A DNA stretch of 20,990 nt from Isohypsibius dastychi (lineage: Eukaryota > Tardigrada > Eutardigrada > Parachela > Isohypsibiidae). A program made the translations under genes and the position numbers. The stretch spans positions 1-20,990 of the forward strand of contig JAQIWT010000411.1 in NCBI GenBank assembly GCA_034696485.1, in the 5' to 3' direction. The notes under the pieces are model-generated. The model saw only the letters and a program-made list of their open reading frames with translations. It was not told the DNA's origin and ran no database searches. Of this stretch, positions 8,576-20,990 are shown piece by piece. Numbering within the stretch: the stretch's first letter is position 1; each line of letters begins with the position of its first letter.

Positions 8576-10115
8576 CAATGCGATGTCTTCCTCACTTCGC
8601 GAGCAGCCGAAAATCAGAGCGAAAACGGATCTCGAAAAACAGAAAATAAGTTAAAGCAGTTGAAACGTCAACAAGGCATGAAAATCATTCATTTGCATGA
8701 GCATGACTAAATCAGACCACGGGTTGCATATGAGGGAGATGGGTGAGAGCCGCAGGGCAGTAAGAAGAGTAACCTAAATGCGAATAGTAACTCGGCCACT
8801 TCTCCCTTTCATTCCAAGTCTCTCTGGAGTGCATTGTTTCTTCCTTGCACTAGCAAGTTGGCAGTAGAACAGACACTGGCTAGAATGCCCAATTCCGTTA
8901 GGCTCTAATGGAGCCTAATTTCTTCTGAAATTGAACAGATTTTGACCCGTGCTTCTGTTATTATAGTGCTACCTCGTTTTGTTGAAGCGACTTCTGGCCG
9001 AAAAGACATTTTGCGATTTTGTTTGCCGATGAAACTCTTTGCCGAATGATTTCTCGCCGAGCGGACATCTTGTCGAAGAGAGCATTTTGTCGTAAAACAT
9101 TCCGCCGGAGAGGCCTCTTTTTAAATACACATTAGGAATGTTAAATATTTGAAGTTCGAAGAGAAGGACTTCTGGATAAAAACTAATACTTTCACAACTT
9201 GAACTTCATAAAGTTCGACACGGAGTGCAATTGTGGTCAGAAAATAATATTTCCTCCTTAAGGTTGACACCAATCCGCCTGGTCATTGCCAGAAGTTGCA
9301 CATGCTTATTCACGTCTGGTCTGGGGCTGGTAATTTGCCAGCATAGACGAAAGACCCGAAACTTTGCTCCATCAGAAGTCTACGGTGGAAAACGTGAATC
9401 ACAGGATGCTGGACTAGAACGTTTTCGCCTTCCTTTTGGTTGTTAACCTTCATCTTAGACTCTGCTCGAAGCGAAGTCAGGAACTTAAGTTTGACTAATG
9501 AAATTGTTTAGCGACTCTCAATTAAGTGTTTATTAAGAAACTTATTCCCTGATCGTCGATGTCAAATTCGATCATCTTCACCGAATTGTCTCTTCGCCAA
9601 GAAAGAGTTGTTCTCTGGTTAGGCGAAATGACCTTTCGGCTAGAATTTAATGCTTTCGAATTCAACGAAGAATTCCTTTGGCAAGACTGACTCTTTGCGG
9701 GAGTTTGTATCCAATTGGCAACGTCTTATTTATTTCATCTGTTTTCTAGTGAATGGCTTGAATTGGATATCACCGAAGGTATTGGATCGAGCGTCTATGT
9801 TCAACTCGTCGGTCAGTTCGCATTTAACGAATTCGACAACAATACTAAAAAAAACAGAAAAAAGCTCATCGAAGCTAAAAGATTTGTATTTTTCATTCGT
9901 CACGATTCTGTTCCGGAGAAAGTATCGTTTAAAATTGACAACTACTTCACCCCCCTCTCATCACTACAAAGGTCAACCCCCTCACTCACCCCCCCCCCCT
10001 TTTCCAGACTTGTATACGCCACTGAGCGTAACGAAGCGAAAACATGAAAAAAGTTTCCATGGCGAACGCAATTATTGTTTATTTATTCTGTCGTCAGATT
10101 TTGCTGTGTTGATTG
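8576..10115. other. Divergent intergenic region between BTB-Kelch and unknown gene
   Basis: These 1540 bp separate two genes that read away from each other, so both promoters should lie here; I see no clear TATA box for either. It holds the GCCGA-type repeat (8996-9120) with relatives near 9590-9650, and a run of 10 C at 9989-9998. An open frame at 9650-10123 begins with an ATG but has no recognisable domain and ends in a low-complexity Ser/Pro stretch. I do not call it a gene. Confidence 0.6.
8996..9120. repeat. Degenerate ~17-bp tandem repeat (GCCGA...CATTTTG)
   Basis: About seven diverged units follow one another: GGCCGAAAAGACATTTTG, then TGCCGATGAAACTCTT, TGCCGAATGATTTCT, CGCCGAGCGGACATCTTG, TCGAAGAGAGCATTTTG, TCGTAAAACATTC and CGCCGGAGAGGCCTCTT. 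The consensus is near GCCGAAAGGACATTTTG. Similar motifs occur again around 9590-9650. Confidence 0.8.
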
Positions 10116-11876
10116 ATGATTGAGACTGCGTCGAACGACAAATTTTTCCGGAAGAATGAGTTTCTTGGAGTGCTCGCCAAATTCGACAGGAACAAAGACT
10201 TCTCCAACCGTTCCCTTTATAAATTCTGCAACGAGTACAGTGCGAAAGTCGGGACCAGATGCGCAATCTGTATCCTACCTGTTGACGCCAAAAACAATCC
10301 GCTCCGAACACAAAAGGGACCAAAAGTAAAAGCGATTGGCTGGACCCCTAAAAGGGAACTGGAACAGGTTCCGGTGAGTTGGGAAGGGTTGTAGGTTTTT
10401 CCGAAGAGTTCTAGAACATCTAGCTCAGAAATTTGGATTTCTGCTGATTTCGATTTCCATTTTTTATCGGAAAACATACATTTTTACCATATGTTTCGTT
10501 GTATTTTTCAGAGGACAAATCTGAAACGGATTTTGACGTCATCGAATGGCGGAAATCAAATCTGGCCGCGGATGCAGGAGACCATGGAAAGAGAGTCGCG
10601 AGTTCGCAGCATCATGACTGGACAAGAAATCTTCACAAAACAAGATCGTTGTTCGCCGGATTATCTCAGCCGGACCCCGAAGTGTGAATGGCGGATATCG
10701 AGAACCTTCGATGAGTTCCAGAAATTCAAGAAAGCCAAAACCGATTTTAAGCCAGCCAAAGATAATCTGATTTATGAAAAGCGGTTCATGGTTCCAAAGA
10801 AGGTCGAGATTGCAACGGACGACCGGAAGCAGATACCCAAACCGTCGCTCCTTCAATCAAGATGTCTGTACGAAGTAAGAGAGGTCTAACTTGGACACCG
10901 GAAGTTGGTATCCGTTTGGAAACGCTGAACTTACGGGGTTGAAATTGTAGATGGTCCAGGAAATTGGATATACTTTTGAGCAGTTTGAAAACTTGCTGCA
11001 GACCATTTCTGTCGGCAAGAAAAAAACGCTGAAGGGAGGAATTATTCGCCAAAGGATTGAGGATACGGCGACCTATGCATACGGCAGATTAAAACGTAAG
11101 ATTTGACAGTCGATTCGAAAAGATTGATTTCCGGTTGGCATTTTATGCACTTAGAATTTATCTGAATGATGATGATACGTAAGGATGCTTGTGATATAAT
11201 AACGACACATGTTTTCGACTCATAAAAATAGTTCGCTGAGATATCATCCGTTTTATTCCAATGTTTTACGTTCCTTCGAATTTTTTCGGCCTTTTCAGCA
11301 TTTGCGGTTTTTATGTCAATAACGTTTATAATTGCACGATAGGAAATTCTTTTCATTTTTTTCATGGCATGAACGAACCTCTCATTTCTGCTGATTTTAT
11401 GATCTTCCTCTGGTTGGCTCTTTAACAGTATTTATGTTTCATGTTCCCCCCCCCCCCCCCCCGCTGATTCGGGTTTTTTGGAATTTTTTCCCTGTACGTG
11501 AAAACTTTTATCGTTGTTAGATATTCGGGATAGAAAGTACGGGATCACCATGCCGGACCTCCAAATTACCTGTTCTCTGGAACCGGAAAGTCGGCTCTTC
11601 CTCATGCCTCCTCCTCAACCTGAGCGGGCAAGTCTAGAACTGGAACTGGTTGGAAATTCTATATCTTTGGAGGCCGTTAAGAGCAACGCAGTACCGGAAA
11701 TGCTCATGTTGACTGCACCTCCTGTCAAGTTTCGTAAACGAGGTCTCCGACCCCCAGTCGTACCGAAAATCGTTACTGAAGATATGAAAGCAATTCAAGC
11801 TCCTGTGAGCAGTTCCGATATTGCCAATGAAACGGCTTCCGGTCCCGAAATCAGACCGACTTTTAGTGGAAATTAA
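10116..11876 (+). CDS. Unrecognised 373-aa protein, four exons
   Basis: Exons 10116-10373, 10512-10874, 10951-11095 and 11521-11876 join in frame with GT-AG introns of 138, 76 and 425 nt. I recognise no domain. Residues 1-86 begin MIETASNDKFFRKNEFLGVL and include a CAIC pair. Residues 87-207 are strongly basic and charged (FQKFKKAKTDFKPAKD, FMVPKKVE). Residues 208-255 look helical and well conserved in style (IGYTFEQFENLLQTISVGKK). The C-terminal part is proline-rich and probably disordered (LFLMPPPQPE, VKFRKRGLRPPVVPK). There is no signal peptide or membrane segment; a nuclear or cytoplasmic, perhaps nucleic-acid-contacting, role is only a guess. An acceptor-like CAG lies just upstream of the ATG (10091-10096), so a 5'UTR exon is possible. 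Confidence 0.75.
11446..11462 (+). repeat. Homopolymer of 17 C in an intron
   Basis: Seventeen consecutive C lie in intron 3 of the unrecognised gene, 58 nt before its acceptor. In reads or assemblies the exact length is likely unreliable. Confidence 0.95.
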
Positions 11877-12422
11877 GCAGAGATTTTCACTTCCGTAAAA
11901 TTATTTTTCTGATTGTAGTCGGTTTTTGATGCCTGCAAATATTGTTCTTTCATTTTTGAATTTAATTTGAGTTGTTCTCGATTTGTTTTGATTTTGGGGC
12001 AAGTTCGGGCAACAGTTGTTTTCAAAGAAGTCGGTTTTTGATCGAAGCATCGTAGAATTTTCGACTCGACATCTGAAAATGATCCGTTTTGTTATCCTGA
12101 TGGGAAATCGTTTGGAATATTTTTTGTTTGTTGTTTATGACCTTTTTCTTCACGGTAATCAGAATTCTGATTCAAAAACGACAGAATCGTTGCTCTAAAC
12201 TGTAAACAAGAATTACGTCACGCAGCCACGTCTTGCCTGCCCAGTTCAGTAAGCTGGCCGTTCACTGCCCATTGCCCGTGACCTCACCAGCCAGGCACCG
12301 AGGACCACAACCACAACACCACACCCACTCTTCCTTTGAACCATTCAGCTGTCCAATGAGAAAGTGGATTTCCCCGAAACCCACATCCTGGTAGCTTTCC
12401 TCGCTTCTCTTGCAAATTTTGC
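11877..12422. other. Intergenic region upstream of the STAR gene
   Basis: After the stop at 11874-11876 there is no further exon. The end of the stretch (12220-12422) is less AT-rich, with CACCC-like motifs (ACCACACCCACTC near 12318-12331) and a CCAAT box, which fits promoter DNA. No AATAAA signal lies near the end of the upstream gene. Confidence 0.6.
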
Positions 12423-12430
12423 TATTTAAA
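12353..12430 (+). promoter_or_regulatory. Candidate STAR gene promoter: CCAAT box and TATA-like box
   Basis: CCAAT lies at 12353-12357 and TATTTAAA at 12423-12430. A start of transcription about 30 bp further (near 12455) would give a 5'UTR exon ending at 12599, where a good GT-AG 5'UTR intron begins. The spacing fits a core promoter, but the motifs are short and the transcript start was not measured. Confidence 0.5.
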
Positions 12431-12599
12431 CAGATCAGCCAACCTCAATTCTTCCGTCGCTTCGAATTTTGAGCTTTTTCTCCGACATTTTCATCGCCAA
12501 ACTCCCTCACGTCTTTTTCACGTGTTAACTGTGATCCATTACGAGCGATATTTGCCTTCCTCCAGCTCCATTTCTCCCAGCTCGGATATCCTTTTCAAG

Positions 12600-12672
12600 G
12601 TAGAAAATTCAGCTTAAGCCAATGCTTCGGAAGAATTTTATCTGATCTGATGGGTTGTTCTCTTTTTGTCAG
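12600..12672 (+). other. 5'UTR intron of the STAR gene
   Basis: A donor (CAAG/GTAGAA at 12599-12605) and acceptor (TTTTTGTCAG ending 12672) bound a 73-nt intron. It ends two bases before the ATG at 12675. The same acceptor could instead serve trans-splicing of a leader; sequence alone does not separate the two. Confidence 0.6.
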
Positions 12673-12674
12673 AA

Positions 12675-14128
12675 ATGGCTTCATCGACTTCCTCCACCCA
12701 GAATCCAGTCTATGTTCCTCCAGCAGCTCGTATTGTGGTGACTCCTCCTGCTCCAAAGGAAGATGACGTTCCGGAAGGCAAATCAGGATTATCGAATTAC
12801 TTGGCACAGCTCGTTCAGGAATTGGGACGTTTTGAAGGTCAACTCAAAGGTCACTTCCTTCATGCTCCGCGATTGCTGCAGAAAGGTGAGTTTTTTATTT
12901 CTCCGTCAATTGTACAACGTGTATTCCATTTTCGCCAAGAATTCTTGCCGTTTTTGAATACGCATGTAATCGGATTTTTGTGATCTGTTCTGACAGGTTT
13001 TCGTTTGTTTTTTTAGAAATCGATCATGTACGCTTGTTGATCGTTCCTTGTGAAGTCCTGTCGAGCAGTTCTGCTGAGTCAGCTGAAAATGAGGAGACTA
13101 TTACGTTGACGAAGAAGGTTTACATTCCGAAGAAAGAATTTCCTGATGTGAGTTTGTTCATATTGACCGGAAGTGGTTGAATGAAAATCCGAGTTCTAAC
13201 ATCTCTGTTTCGTTTTCAGTTTAACTTTGTTGGAAGGATTTTGGGACCTCGTGGAGCCACCATCAAAGGACTTGAAAAACAGCTTGGATGTCAGCTGGCC
13301 ATCCGCGGAAAAGGATCGAATTCCAACGAGAAGGTAATTTTCTCGACGAATTCTCCGACGTTCTTCCTCATGACGGGTTGTGTTTTCAGACTTCTACTAA
13401 AGGTCAGGAAGACGAGTCCCACATCTTGGTCACTGTGCGTGAAGTTCAGTCTCGAGCTCAAGCGAAAATCGATGAGGTCGCTGCCAAGCTCCAACCACTT
13501 CTTGTGCCAGTTGTAAGTCAAACTTTCGTTTTCTGAATCGTCTCTCCTTGCCAAGATTTGGGAATTACTGCGATCCGCGTTTTGAATGAGGCTATCTTGA
13601 ATTGACTTTTCTGTTTCGTAAATGTTGGTCATGTTCTTCCGTTTATCTTTAAGATCCAGTTGATTTGAATTGTTGATGATACGCAGATTTCTGATCAGTT
13701 GTGTTATTTGTAGCCGGAAGAACAGGATGAGCTGAAGAAAAGCCAGATGCTGGAGTTGGCGGTTCTGAATCACAACTTCCGCGGCCAGATGACGACCGGA
13801 AGTAACTATTTCTATCAACCTGTTGCTCCTCGTAAGTCTCAACTATTTTAGAAACGTTATCTGTCACTGAATTCTGTTTTTCTCTCCAGAACCGTATTAT
13901 ATGATGCAAGCAACCGGAAGTGACCAGGAGATTCGCCGCAACTATTATTCCGGTGAGGCTTTCGCGCAACAGCCAGCCATGATGCCATTTATGAACGTCG
14001 CACCAGTCTACCTTTGCCCTCAACCCGTTGTTGCTCTCAATTCTTACAACTCGTCGGACACGTCCTCCAACTCTTCCGGATCCGAACGAAGTGTCGACAC
14101 TCCTGCACATTTCCGTTACAAGAACTGA
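12675..14128 (+). CDS. STAR-family KH RNA-binding protein (Quaking/GLD-1 type)
   Basis: Six exons join in frame to 311 aa: 12675-12885, 13017-13147, 13220-13333, 13390-13512, 13714-13831 and 13890-14128, with introns of 56-201 nt. Residues about 38-80 form a Qua1-like dimerisation region ([27 protein letters not shown]). The KH core starts at 115 with [12 protein letters not shown], carrying the GPRG RNA-binding loop at 123-126, followed by RGKGS. Residues about 194-220 are Qua2-like ([20 protein letters not shown]). Family members bind short UAAY-type sites in mRNA and control splicing, stability or translation. The variable KH loop (about 148-160) is shorter than in Quaking, which has a longer insert before its HVLITV strand. 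The C-terminus is rich in Tyr, Gln, Met and Ser and ends RYKN. The start ATG follows directly after a splice acceptor. Confidence 0.94.
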
Positions 14129-14538
14129 TATTCCGGTCCTGTCGTCTTTGTAAATTGTAGCATTTGCGCTTGTGGTATTTTGTTGTTGTTGAGTCAACGA
14201 TGACTTGTTCAGCTTTGCCGACCTTTTTTATGATTTTGGAACCACGGTGCAATTTTTATCCTATTTGTTTTCAAGAGCTTCTATTTTTGTTGTCAGATGT
14301 GCTCACGATTTTTGTGATATTTTGAAGATATTTTAACCGGAATGCAGAATGAAATACGAATGATCTATTTGGGTTCTGAACTTTGAGCTGAAATCGTTAT
14401 CATATCGAAGATGACCTGACTCGATATATTTCCGCCAGTATGCCTTCGCTGTAGAGTTGTCTTTCTATTCGGAATTTTGGCATTCGAATTATTTCGAGTT
14501 TTTATTCGATCTCGGTTTCATTCGTCATGCAACGTTGT
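14129..14538. other. Short intergenic region, STAR to ferrochelatase
   Basis: These 410 bp must hold the STAR 3'UTR and the ferrochelatase promoter. I see no clear TATA box and no AATAAA; the first AATAAA (14618-14623) lies in ferrochelatase intron 1, so the STAR transcript may end at a variant signal or overlap the next gene. Confidence 0.6.
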
Positions 14539-17060
<2,522 letters not shown>

Positions 17061-18326
17061 CGAGGATGAATGAAAAGTATTCTAACTTTCCGAAATTCTT
17101 TAACAAAAAAACAGAAATATTTCGGCAAGCCGTTTGATTTGAATTTCTATAGTGTTAAATAACGTAGCGGTTGTGCGTTTATTTTGACTAATCGCTCGCG
17201 ACGTTCTTGTCTAATCGCGACATTCGTTTTCTTCCAACTTGAAAGAGTTTATTATAACGTAAGATGCAACAAGTGATGGATCGCTTGTCATTGTTTCAAC
17301 ATCATTAGCCTTTCATTACATTGCGCAACTCCAATTGAGCGTCTAATATGTTTTGTATCTTGTTACGATACATAGGTAATTATGTCGTCAACTAACGCGC
17401 CAGCTTGCGTAATGAATGGTTTGTTCACGCGACAAGAGCAACACTTGATAATCCAAAGTCTTTCAGCGTCGATAAACGCGCCGATTATTTCGTCATTTAT
17501 TCGCACAGCTTTTAGCCAACCAGACTCCGAATTAAGATGATTATTTTACGTTAAAAGACAACGTGGAATAAACAGCAAATTATCGTTATGGCCGATTAAT
17601 TATCATGAAAAGGATAAATCATTGAGAGATTAATATTTTAAATAAAACCAAAAGTTATTGCATGTTGTCTGCATCACAAAAAACCTAATTTGTCAACCAA
17701 GGAGTTTTCTGCGTGTATGCTCCCGTTATTTTTCAAGCGGACTAAAACTAAACTGAATAACTTAAATAACTAAATTGGGCCGGAATTCGTATGAATTAAA
17801 CACAGTTGGCCAGGAAGGCCGTAATTATTTCAGAATGTAAGCCGTTGAGAAAACAGGTTAATTTCGCGCTATAATCAGTTGAAAAGTTTGGCTGCTCGCT
17901 TTTGTAAATTCAACCGAGATTAATGTCACCTTCGAATAGCATCTGTTTGACCTGCGCGGTTTCGTAAAATGGAAAGTCGAATAGCCGTGAAAGTGGACAT
18001 ATGTCTCCCTAGGTGGAAAAGAAAGAGAGGCGTCGATAAATGAAAAATTGAATATGTACGACTCGTGTCTGAAATGTCAATTATCAGGTCAATCTATTAT
18101 TCGCTTCAACGCGTTTACAAATCAAAAGACCAAACGACACGCGACATTCTTTAGAAAGCGACAATGAATTGTTACCAATTTAAAAACAAAACTGTGTTAG
18201 CTGTATTACAAAAAAACCGAGCATTACGAAATGACGGTTATGAATTGATTTTATTTCGTAATTTACAAAATATTATAAATATCTAAATAATCGTAACTGA
18301 TCACAATTTTTCATTTTGTTAACTAG

Positions 18327-18405
18327 CATCTTTCTTATTACATTCATATTACATAATTCTTATTACATTACATATTTCTTATTAAATATCTTTCTTTCTT
18401 ATTCT
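18327..18405. repeat. TTCTTATTACAT low-complexity repeat
   Basis: Irregular copies of TTCTTATTACAT and TTTCTTATT run through about 80 bp, with no fixed period. Confidence 0.75.
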
Positions 18406-19128
18406 GTAGTTTGAGAATTCTTCGGCTGTAATTTTGACAATAATTTAAAATCGAACAATTGGGCTCCAGCAGAATTAGTCGAGACGTGTAAATCGCGCTG
18501 AAATCCGCAAATCCCTTTGTTTGAATCTCAATTAGCCTTCACAGCGAGTATTTAGTTTGATGCAGTCTTTTCAAAGTTTATTGTTTGGGAATTTCAAGCT
18601 TAGACTCGTAAGTGCGCATCTTGAGAACTCAGCTGGGGTTTATTCACACTTTAGAACAACGGTAATTATCAGCGCTTTCTTTCGATGAGAATATCGACAT
18701 GGGCGTTCACGGCATCTTAAAGGCCAACTTGTGCTCCACTTAATCTCAACAATAACTTATGAAAATATGTATAATTTAACCTCAATTAATTGAAACAAAA
18801 AATACAACCAAAAGGGATGGCGTTCACAGAAGTTTCAACATCCGAATTCTTTGTACTGTAATACTCTGCTATACTCTGCGTTTTTCAAAAACGTAGGTTC
18901 ACGCGATATTCATATTCCTTCTACCAATTTCCGTTTATTCCACATCAACACCCATATTCAAACCAAATGGGGTGTAAACGTTTTCATGCTTGCTCGCTTC
19001 AAAGTTTAAAAGCAGACTCGATTTATTCAAAGCAAATTTGCTTTACAAACAAGAATATTATTCCTCTGGTGTTCTCCTCGTTGAGATTGATTTCTGATTT
19101 TCACACGAGAATTCAACTCAACTGCAAC

Positions 19129-19134
19129 TTTATT
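19129..19134 (-). terminator. Candidate polyadenylation signal of the bHLH gene
   Basis: TTTATT on the plus strand reads AATAAA on the gene's strand, 115 nt after the stop codon. A second lies at 19022-19027. Confidence 0.5.
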
Positions 19135-19248
19135 TTGAATTAGACCATTTCTTTTTTATCGGCGAAGAAAACCAGGTGACACATGGTGGCTCGAAAAACG
19201 GCCGAAAAAAGGTCACCAGACACAGCTCTTCAGCAAACAACAAGGTTC

Positions 19249-19698
19249 TCATGCATTCAAACAATTTTCAGCTTCAGGAACTTCCAGAATATTTTTCAGC
19301 ACATCAATATATTTCTGAGCGAGTAAAAGCGTATCATATTTGGAGAGTTTACGGTTGCCTTCTGGAAGATGCTCGCGAAGCAAATCAAAAGCCTCTTTCA
19401 GCCCATGCATCCGTTTTCTCTCTCTGGCATTTGCTTGCAAACGACGATGTTTGGATTCTGGAACGACATTCGACTTGGGTTTCTGAGATGGATCTGCTTT
19501 CTTCTTTTTCAGCTTGCTGGGTTTCGGGGGAATTGAAGGAGAAGGGGAATCCGAAGCGTAAATATCATTCGTGTGAGAATTGGAATCCTGGCTGCTGCTG
19601 GGCGAATATTGCTCGACTGAGGCGAAATAAAATGAGGAATCCGGTGAGAATTGTATTCCTGGATAACAGGATTCTGGAGAATAAGATGGATGAGCCAT
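19249..19698 (-). CDS. bHLH transcription factor, Atonal/Neurogenin superfamily
   Basis: A single exon encodes 149 aa, with ATG at 19698-19696 and stop at 19251-19249. Residues 1-60 are rich in Ser, Pro and Tyr (likely an activation region), followed by a Lys-rich stretch (about 62-75). The bHLH domain spans about 85-138: basic region [20 protein letters not shown], then LREHLP, a loop, and helix 2 [18 protein letters not shown]. Glu93 in the ARERKR motif is the residue that contacts the CA of the E-box in this family. KLSKYDTL...AQKYI is Atonal/LIN-32-like, while RMHGL is NeuroD/Neurogenin-like, so the subfamily is open. Such factors usually pair with an E-protein (Daughterless type) to specify neural precursors. 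The lack of introns is common in the family. An additional 5' exon cannot be excluded. Confidence 0.93.
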   Translation of the reverse strand: MAHPSYSPESCYPGIQFSPDSSFYFASVEQYSPSSSQDSNSHTNDIYASDSPSPSIPPKPSKLKKKKADPSQKPKSNVVPESKHRRLQANARERKRMHGLKEAFDLLREHLPEGNRKLSKYDTLLLAQKYIDVLKNILEVPEAENCLNA

Positions 19699-20990
19699 CG
19701 TGAAAATACAAACAACCCGGAAAATTTTGACGGAAAACACAAGGCAAATTCACATTCAAATGGGATTACTAGTACTGCAAATAGGCCGCTGATTATTTGA
19801 ACAAGTCTTAATGATAACGCCAGAGTACATAATAAATATGGATGGTTTGTAGATGGACACCGGTCAGTGCTCTGTCTACCTGGCTTGTATTTTGTAGGTG
19901 GGGATATATTCTAGATTGACCAATGAAGTTCCACCTGAATCTGTCGATTTGCGTAGAGCAGTGGCTAAATTTTCTACCGGTAGATTGGACTGGCTTACCA
20001 TCAATTTGGCTGTACTTCGATACGTGATCCGAACTTGAAACTAAGATCCGGATGACATTTTGTTGATTGCAGTTGCAGTTTTTTCGTTCACGTTTTACCA
20101 ACAAGTTCTCTCAAATTTTATGAAGACAAAAACGAGTACTTTTGTTGTTTTCTGGCATAACACAACACGTATTGAGTACTGTAAGTTTCATTTTTTTGTA
20201 CGAATATTTAATTCAATTTGGATAGAAAATGAAGGAGTTCTCAGCAATTGTATGAACACAGCTCAGATGGACATCTATTTGGATTTTGTAGAGGTTACCA
20301 AAAGTCGGCGAAAAATAATCGCGGCTGGTCTTTTGCGGGCAAGTGAGGTTATAATTAACAAACAAAGGCAGTCCGTAATTGAGTCAGTTAATTAGGGAGA
20401 CAAGTAGATGAGTGACCCGATTGACCAGCCTATCACCTCCCTTGATTAATTTGTGAGGTATTCATCGCCGGTCTGGCAGCTCGAAATAATATTTTACGCT
20501 CCTTCGAACACATTCTACTTGAGGTTTTTCACCCTGACAAATTTTTTGACGCGTCAGACGCTTATTTATTCTTTATCATTATTTTGGCTCCGAAGCTGCT
20601 TGTTTTCGTTTCAGGTCAGCGACTCCCTCCAAATAATTTTATCACATCCATGTCTGCTGACCTTTCGAATATTTATCACAGCTGACGAAATCTCCACTGA
20701 CTCATCTAATTCCGTCGAAGTACTGTTTCTTAAGAACTAGACTAATCCGCAACAAAATTCCGAGCATTTAGGAAAGAAACACGATCACTAAAATAACTAA
20801 TGCCGATTTCATGAACCGAGACAAGCTGATGTAGTTTTTTAATGATAAAATCAGTAAGACGATAACGCAAGTCAACAACCATCTCTTCTGATCAAACGAA
20901 AATGCAACAAGTAACTAGTGTTGATTCAATATGATAGAATATCGATATTTTCAATATGATATTTGATATTTGATATGATATTCCGGAATA
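19699..20990. other. Right-end region upstream of the bHLH gene
   Basis: This should contain the bHLH promoter, although I see no clear core element. Open frames at 20060-20395 and 20453-20740 begin at non-ATG codons and show no known domain. The last 50 bp are a low-complexity ATATGATATTTGATATT run. Confidence 0.55.

Larger units (their letters stand above)
17061..19248. other. 2.2-kb gene-free AT-rich region
   Basis: No coding exon is supported. The stretch has many TAAT cores and repeated CGTAA/TTACG motifs (for example near 17253, 17408, 17548, 17820, 17963, 18222, 18256 and 18290). ACGCGCC-containing motifs occur near 17395 and 17471. A repeated 'ctaatcgc...gcgac' pair lies at 17187-17225. 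The first AATAAA after ferrochelatase is at 17568-17573. The length, next to a developmental bHLH gene, would suit regulatory DNA, but that is inference. Confidence 0.6.

Noticed and set aside
9650-10123. 157-aa open frame upstream of the unrecognised gene
   Set aside because: Low-complexity C-terminal half over poly-C sequence, no domain, and an equally long open frame overlaps it in another frame.
12016-12198. 60-aa open frame between the unrecognised gene and the STAR gene
   Set aside because: Short, AT-rich composition, non-homologous in appearance, and not needed by either neighbour.
20060-20395. 111-aa open frame at the right end
   Set aside because: It starts at a non-ATG codon, shows no domain and has no convincing splice partner.

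Overview
This is animal nuclear DNA. It carries five genes, four of them split by GT-AG introns (many only 52-90 nt, acceptors often TTTTCAG or TTTTAG). The families are animal-type: a BTB-BACK-Kelch protein, a STAR/Quaking KH protein, a [2Fe-2S] mitochondrial ferrochelatase and an Atonal/Neurogenin-type bHLH factor. Short introns and tight gene spacing suggest a small-genome invertebrate. Tardigrades and other compact-genome groups fit. Nematodes fit the splice sites, but an animal-type ferrochelatase is unusual for them. The species cannot be fixed from the window.

Positions 1-5300 are gene-free and full of repeats. They hold a decayed copy of the last ferrochelatase exon with part of its upstream intron (about 135-352), a foldback-like pair of 129-bp inverted repeats 3.7 kb apart (502-630 and 4205-4333) carrying 9-bp tandem repeats, a probable 378-bp MITE with a 5-bp target duplication (1576-1953), a perfect 27-bp hairpin (966-1059), a 60-bp tandem repeat (1253-1372) and a 77-bp-period repeat (5111-5249). 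No transposase was found.

Positions 5336-8575 (minus) hold a 10-exon BTB-BACK-Kelch gene that I could join in frame (657 aa). A 1.5-kb intergenic stretch with a degenerate GCCGA repeat separates it from a divergent gene at 10116-11876 (plus, 4 exons, 373 aa) that I do not recognise. A TATA/CCAAT-like promoter and a 5'UTR intron lead into the STAR gene (12675-14128, 6 exons, 311 aa). Only 410 bp later comes ferrochelatase (14539-17060, 7 exons, 402 aa), the last enzyme of heme synthesis, with all key residues present. A 2.2-kb AT-rich gene-free stretch then leads to the single-exon bHLH gene (19249-19698, minus), followed by 1.3 kb with no convincing gene.

The genes are unrelated neighbours, as expected in an animal genome: ubiquitin-ligase adaptor, unknown, RNA-binding regulator, heme enzyme and neural-type transcription factor. 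The only direct link within the window is the full ferrochelatase gene and its broken exon copy 14-17 kb upstream, in the same orientation.
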